NCBI GenBank assembly: GCA_040387755.1
Contig: JAZKDB010000002.1
Coordinates: 496,001 to 560,000, forward strand
Direction of reading: 5' to 3'
DNA length: 64,000 bases
Source: Rurimicrobium sp040387755
GTDB taxonomy: Bacteria > Bacteroidota > Bacteroidia > Chitinophagales > Chitinophagaceae
The notes beneath the pieces were generated by a model that searched no databases, was not told the origin of the DNA, and saw only the letters and a list, made by a program, of their open reading frames with translations. Positions 59,615 to 64,000 of this stretch are shown in pieces; position 1 is the first letter of the stretch; each line of letters starts with the position of its first letter. Made by a program: the position numbers and the translations under genes.

Positions 59615-62600
59615 GGTTAACAATTATTGTTTTCAAATTTGTAATGAATTCAGTAAAGCCTATGCTTTGATTTCTAATTCTACTTTGAGGGATATGCCCC
59701 CTAAATTCTATTAATTTGGTATTATCAGTGATTCGCTCAAACTGTTGATTTTCTTTAATTAATTGTTCGAAGTTTTCCCCCAAGTCAATGTTTATATAGA
59801 TATCGTTATATAAATCCTCAAATGACACCACTTCACTAATTCCCTTATTTCTAGATTTATAGTCGGCAACATTTACAGTAATTACGGCGTACTTATCTTT
59901 ATTAGCTGCACAACATTCAATTTGCCTTTTACTAAGAGCAACTACTCCATCTGAATCCCATCTTGACTTGACTTCAATATAGTAAATTGGGATGCCAGAT
60001 TTATAGATAATAAAATCTTGACCATTTTGTTGTTCTACATTATCTAATTTTTCACCAGTAGTAGTATTTATAATTTGGATAGTTTCTGCAAGAGTTAGGT
60101 CTAATTCTTGTTGAATTATATCTTGAATTTTAAGCCCAACTTTTTTAATATGATCAAGATGATTTTTAGCTCTTTCGGCTTCTTTTAATTTCTGATTGCC
60201 TGCTTCAATAAGACCTTCCAAATCGTCAATCTTAGCCAAATTACCTAACAACTCAATAGTTTTCTCATCTTTTGTAAGTATAGAAAACAAACTTGATCTT
60301 GTTTTCTCATCCTTAAATTTGTGCATCAGAATTTCTTCCTTAACCTTATTAATATTTGGTAGCCATTGCCCCCAAGTGGAGGGTTTCTCCGAAATTTTTT
60401 CAATCAGTTTTAATAATGAGTCGATGACATTAAGGTCTACTGGAATAAATTTTTTCTCCGCATTGAGGGAATTTTCAATCGCCTCGCCTAACTCAAATCC
60501 TAGCATTTTACCCTCGTGTTGTAAAAATATTTCAAATCCGTCAAACGCTAAATCTGTTCGAATCTTATTGTTAGTGAGAGTATCATACTGGTTTTTAAAA
60601 TCATTATCTTTCACCTCATCTCTTTTTAGTTCTTTTTGGGACTTTAAAACATAATTCTGATTAGGTAAACAAGCTAGCTTTTGTAATAATTCTTCTTTTA
60701 GGTTTGTATTCCTAAACATCACTGAAATTATTTCTAATAAATCTGATGTGTGGTTTTGAATTTCAGTCCCACCAATATTATTTATGTACAGATTTGCTAG
60801 TAATTTTATGGCTGGCTGATAATTAATATCTACAGAAGGGTCTATTATCTCAGATTCAAATGCGTCTAATTTAAATACCCTTTCATAAAAAATAACGACA
60901 TCAATATTAAGTTGAGTCTTTTTATTTAAAGCAACAAAATTCGTTAGAGACTCAACTAACATTATAAATCTAACTGTCGAAATTTTGAATTCTACCTTTT
61001 CCTTATCTATAATATCTGAAAATTGATTGCAAAACTTACTAAAGTCGTCTTTGAACTTTTCTCTATTATAGATATTTAGATTGGCTAAGTCTTCAAAGTC
61101 TTGATGAATAAATTTATCAGTAATGAGTGCTTCAATTTTATCAACAATATCGATTAATATTGGTTCTTTTTTCTCCCATTTTACAAGAAATTCAAAACAT
61201 TTAAAGTTGCCGTGAATATTAGGTAACAAGGCCAATCTATTCAATAGTGAAATGTCTGCAGATATAGCTGTAATGAAATTTTTATAGGAAACCTTGTCAT
61301 TAATATAATAGTAATTACCGCCACCTTCATTAACGATGATTTCTCCTATATCCTCTAACGAAAGACACTCAAACTTCCTTTCAATTATACTATTCCAATT
61401 ATTGACATATTCACTAAGCTTACAATAGTCTTCATAAGGTGGGAGTTGACGAAATTGAGATAATAATTTATATACTGAACTTCTCAGGACATCATCGAGT
61501 AAAAGAATTAAATTATCAAAAAATTGGAGGCTAGACAAAGACTTCTTGCTGCTATTAACATCAATTCGAGCCAAGTCGGATATTGACAAGATATACTCTG
61601 ATTTTAACCCTCTCTCAAATTCCAAATCGGAATCAACAAATCTTATATTAGCAAAGTCCATTACTAATAAATTTTCATTTCTAATTATTTCATTTATGGC
61701 CAAATTAAACCCAACTTTTAGCAATGATTCATTGGTTTCTACATCTGCCTTCACATCCAGATTTCCTGTGTCCTTATATAGATAATCTCTTTCTCTATTA
61801 GGTTTGAAGTTATTAGCATGGATTATAAAATTGACTCCAATATTCACGGTATCCATTAAAGGGTAAAAGAGAAACTGTTTGGGAATCTTAGTCAGATTTC
61901 TATTCTCGGCACCCAATATAACCTTTACACTTTTTTGTGCATCATAAACGTAAGGAATATCTAAAGGTGCTCCGTTAATTAAAATACTGGTAATACCATC
62001 TGATGCTTCTTTTCTACAATAATCATTTTTGATTGTATTGCAATGCAGGCAAACTTTTAGAAGTTTATCATTAAAGCAAAAAATATAAGGTAAGATAGAT
62101 TCCACATACTCAAGCATGGTATTTATGTGAATTCTATTACCTGAACCTGCAACATATTCAAAGGTTGTAAGACAAGTTGGTGAAAGCGAAGTGGCATCTG
62201 GGCTTTCACACAATTGAGTAATGATATCATCTTGAAGAATAAGTTTATCCGTAAGTGCTTCGACTGTTTCTGCATCCCTGTCCAAGTCAAAATTGTGAAG
62301 GCTCCGATAGGTACCATCGTCTGTTAGAATATCCCCGTTTACTTTAATTTTCTTTCCGTAAACATGAGTACTGATAAAACCGGTACCATATTGCCCTAAT
62401 TTTTCTTTGTTATCGCCATACGTTTTACCAACACTAAATTGCTTTATCAAACCACCAAATTCGTCATCCTTAAATGGCCTTCCATTATGTCTAAACATAA
62501 AACCATCTTTGGTTTGTATAATATCTATAACTCCATCTTTATCGACTGTATCTAATGCATTTTGAAACAATTCCCAAATAGCTCTTTTTTCAGCATATTC

Positions 62601-62690
62601 AGGATTAATCTCTCTAATCCCTGTAAAAATTTTGTTTGCAAAAGATTCAAAATGAGATCGTTTTTGCTTTTCAGAGTAGGTAGCGCACAT
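59598..62690 (-). CDS. GHKL-ATPase (sacsin-like) and PD-(D/E)xK nuclease fusion, accessory gene in type I RM operon
   Basis: The 1030-residue protein has an N-terminal Hsp90-like ATPase: N-box Glu40-Asn44-Asp47 in ELFQNALD, HNG at 68-70 in FRHNGRPF (the sacsin-type form of the usual DxG) and the lid GQYGTGFIS at 99-107. A long helical middle of unknown function follows, with a predicted coiled coil near residues 840-880. The C-terminus is a DUF3883-like nuclease: Asp892 in GQDFIIYKSG and Glu906-x-Lys908 in YYIEVKSRWD, then a Gln/Cys helix RQIECCAANKD. It starts 5 bp after the PLD gene and runs 17 bp into hsdR. It is visibly AT-richer than hsdR. Confidence 0.85.
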   Translation of the reverse strand: MCATYSEKQKRSHFESFANKIFTGIREINPEYAEKRAIWELFQNALDTVDKDGVIDIIQTKDGFMFRHNGRPFKDDEFGGLIKQFSVGKTYGDNKEKLGQYGTGFISTHVYGKKIKVNGDILTDDGTYRSLHNFDLDRDAETVEALTDKLILQDDIITQLCESPDATSLSPTCLTTFEYVAGSGNRIHINTMLEYVESILPYIFCFNDKLLKVCLHCNTIKNDYCRKEASDGITSILINGAPLDIPYVYDAQKSVKVILGAENRNLTKIPKQFLFYPLMDTVNIGVNFIIHANNFKPNRERDYLYKDTGNLDVKADVETNESLLKVGFNLAINEIIRNENLLVMDFANIRFVDSDLEFERGLKSEYILSISDLARIDVNSSKKSLSSLQFFDNLILLLDDVLRSSVYKLLSQFRQLPPYEDYCKLSEYVNNWNSIIERKFECLSLEDIGEIIVNEGGGNYYYINDKVSYKNFITAISADISLLNRLALLPNIHGNFKCFEFLVKWEKKEPILIDIVDKIEALITDKFIHQDFEDLANLNIYNREKFKDDFSKFCNQFSDIIDKEKVEFKISTVRFIMLVESLTNFVALNKKTQLNIDVVIFYERVFKLDAFESEIIDPSVDINYQPAIKLLANLYINNIGGTEIQNHTSDLLEIISVMFRNTNLKEELLQKLACLPNQNYVLKSQKELKRDEVKDNDFKNQYDTLTNNKIRTDLAFDGFEIFLQHEGKMLGFELGEAIENSLNAEKKFIPVDLNVIDSLLKLIEKISEKPSTWGQWLPNINKVKEEILMHKFKDEKTRSSLFSILTKDEKTIELLGNLAKIDDLEGLIEAGNQKLKEAERAKNHLDHIKKVGLKIQDIIQQELDLTLAETIQIINTTTGEKLDNVEQQNGQDFIIYKSGIPIYYIEVKSRWDSDGVVALSKRQIECCAANKDKYAVITVNVADYKSRNKGISEVVSFEDLYNDIYINIDLGENFEQLIKENQQFERITDNTKLIEFRGHIPQSRIRNQSIGFTEFITNLKTIIVNHAQPN

Positions 62691-62695
62691 AAAAT

Positions 62696-63946
62696 TTATT
62701 TTCCGGATTGATTAAACAACAATTTCGCTTCTTTCTCTTCTTCCATTAATTTCCTATAAACGAAATTGAAGAAAGTATCCACCTCCAACATATTTCTAAG
62801 ACTTAGCTCTTTCGCCATTTTAGAAATTATTACACAATAATTTTCATAATCTTCGCCATTAAATGAGCTACTATGCGCCTTAAAATAAACGCCGGTTTCC
62901 TTTTTCAATACTGTGATGGGATTTAAGTTAAGATTCGCAAAACGATCTGGTTGAAAAGTCATCAGAATTTCTGCCACATAATTCATTCGTGCACCATCAA
63001 CCTTTTTTACTTGTTCTTTTGCCCAATTGAAAACTTTAGACGCAGGCAATTGTTGATTGTCTTTAATAATTCTGACTAATTCTTGAAACTCATTTTTGCA
63101 CTTGTAAACGTCGTGCCGTAATCTATTTAGACTTCCGCTTTTCCAAAGTGATGCTTGTCCACTTCTCCCTACAAGCATATCAATTAATTCTTCAAATCTC
63201 TTTTGTCCTAGCTTTGAAGTAACTGCCATTTCATTCAAAATTTTCTTAGCTTCATTATAATCTTTGATCCGATTATTAAGCTCTTCAAGGTAGGTTTTAT
63301 CTTTTCTATAAACTTTTATTCGGACCTTTAAATTGTTTATACTAAAAGTATGTTCACTCACCATTTTATCAGGAATTGACTTCTGCTTTTCCTTAAGTTG
63401 TTTCTGATCCTTATAAAACTTTTCATAAAGTTTTATAATTGCAAGTGACGCCAAATTAGCATTTACAACATCAGTAATATCACCAAAATATTGATTTACT
63501 TCCTTCCATTGTACACTAAAGGTTTCCGTTTCAATACAGATAGAAAATTCGTTGTTACTGGTTAATCCACCACTTGTAATATTGGCAGAACCAGAAATAA
63601 TAAGCGCCTTCTTACCATATCTGAAAACAAAAAGTTTTGGATGGAATACTTGACTTTTAATTTCTGCTTTATCAAGGTAAAGAAGAGCATTTATTTTCTT
63701 TTCAAACAAATGATGCAAGGTGTACAATGCCTTTGGTTCTGTCAAGGCAAAGTGTTGGCCAGTTACAATTGTAATGGGCTTGTCACTTCTTATGTGTTTA
63801 CTTATTGATGGCAACAATAACGTCAGACCAGAACTTTTCAGAAAAGCTGTGGCCATCCAAACCTCATCAGCATCCTTAAAACATTCAAGAATATATTTTA
63901 AGTGATTGCCTTTAGTGCTATTTGATATAAGTTGAGCCTTTTGCAT
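62696..63946 (-). CDS. Phospholipase D-family nuclease-like protein, accessory gene in type I RM operon
   Basis: The 416-residue protein has one HKD-type motif: His102-x-Lys104 in FHPKLFVF, then the GSANITSGG strand (Ser118, Ser120, Asn122) and Glu133. The usual Asp six residues after the Lys is Arg, as in a subset of PLD nucleases. Such proteins act as dimers and cut phosphodiester bonds. The C-terminal half (from about residue 195) is helical and unknown. The ATG at 63946 lies 1 nt after the hsdS stop and the stop lies 5 bp before the ATPase gene. Confidence 0.88.
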   Translation of the reverse strand: MQKAQLISNSTKGNHLKYILECFKDADEVWMATAFLKSSGLTLLLPSISKHIRSDKPITIVTGQHFALTEPKALYTLHHLFEKKINALLYLDKAEIKSQVFHPKLFVFRYGKKALIISGSANITSGGLTSNNEFSICIETETFSVQWKEVNQYFGDITDVVNANLASLAIIKLYEKFYKDQKQLKEKQKSIPDKMVSEHTFSINNLKVRIKVYRKDKTYLEELNNRIKDYNEAKKILNEMAVTSKLGQKRFEELIDMLVGRSGQASLWKSGSLNRLRHDVYKCKNEFQELVRIIKDNQQLPASKVFNWAKEQVKKVDGARMNYVAEILMTFQPDRFANLNLNPITVLKKETGVYFKAHSSSFNGEDYENYCVIISKMAKELSLRNMLEVDTFFNFVYRKLMEEEKEAKLLFNQSGK

Positions 63947-63947
63947 C

Positions 63948-64000
63948 CTACCCCACTTTTATTTTACCTGTTACAGCACTATTAATCAGCGTCGATTTAT
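63948..64000 (-). CDS. hsdS: Type I restriction specificity subunit HsdS, C-terminal end only
   Basis: The gene enters from the right edge, so only its last 16 codons are visible; they were translated by hand. They read KSTLINSAVTGKIKVG then TAG. Type I specificity subunits usually end in a helix with the phrase (L)INxAVTGKI, so this is very likely the HsdS tail. The stop is 1 nt before the ATG of the PLD gene. hsdM is presumably further right. Confidence 0.85.
   Translation of the reverse strand, partial: KSTLINSAVTGKIKVG

Overview
This window is chromosomal DNA of a Bacteroidota bacterium, most likely of the Chitinophagales/Sphingobacteriales side of the phylum. The evidence is the moderately low GC content, at least fourteen promoter boxes of the Bacteroidota type TAnnTTTG, almost no Shine-Dalgarno sequences, several secreted proteins with type IX secretion (T9SS) sorting domains, a PorX regulator, the efp-accB-accC cluster and a fused 2-oxoacid dehydrogenase E1. 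No species can be named from the sequence alone.

Layout. 1-11.5 kb: a lysine-type saccharopine/alanine dehydrogenase cut by the left edge, a membrane transglutaminase, a T9SS type B surface protein, a TPR protein, an Hsp70 of HscA type and a secreted zinc peptidase with a type A sorting tail. 11.6-13.4 kb: tRNA-Gly and tRNA-Leu followed by an AT-rich orphan gene. 13.4-24.3 kb: housekeeping genes (tgt, an LptF/G permease, uvrA, carA, an HtrA protease, MgtC-like protein, an M3 peptidase). 24.3-26.9 kb: a small accessory patch with a 67-bp tandem repeat, a short gene plus HNH nuclease, and an XRE regulator with a membrane partner. 27.0-49.7 kb: core genes, with a toxin-antitoxin pair (RHH/PIN), porX, an outer-membrane protein, a secreted esterase, anmK, sucD, a YtxH/holin-like envelope operon, an ALDH7 dehydrogenase, a caspase-family protein, efp-accB-accC, parE, an imelysin lipoprotein, an aminotransferase, dapD and tRNA-Val. 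49.9-56.5 kb: a repeat-rich accessory region whose genes are visibly richer in C-ending codons, including a DUF559 nuclease gene lying between inverted copies of a dispersed repeat. 56.5-64.0 kb: a compact leftward operon consisting of the 3' end of hsdS, a PLD-family protein, a GHKL-ATPase/nuclease fusion and hsdR.

How it works together. Three secreted proteins carrying T9SS sorting domains and PorX show that this cell uses type IX secretion. The saccharopine-dehydrogenase-like protein and ALDH7 enzyme point to lysine/aminoadipate metabolism. efp-accB-accC couples a translation factor with acetyl-CoA carboxylase genes. The strongest candidate for an undescribed system is the right-hand operon, where two non-canonical nuclease-like genes sit between the specificity and restriction genes of a type I restriction-modification locus with almost no spacing. 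Second-tier candidates are the repeat-bracketed DUF559 gene and an EF-P whose functional tip carries arginine at position 32 in an unusual loop.
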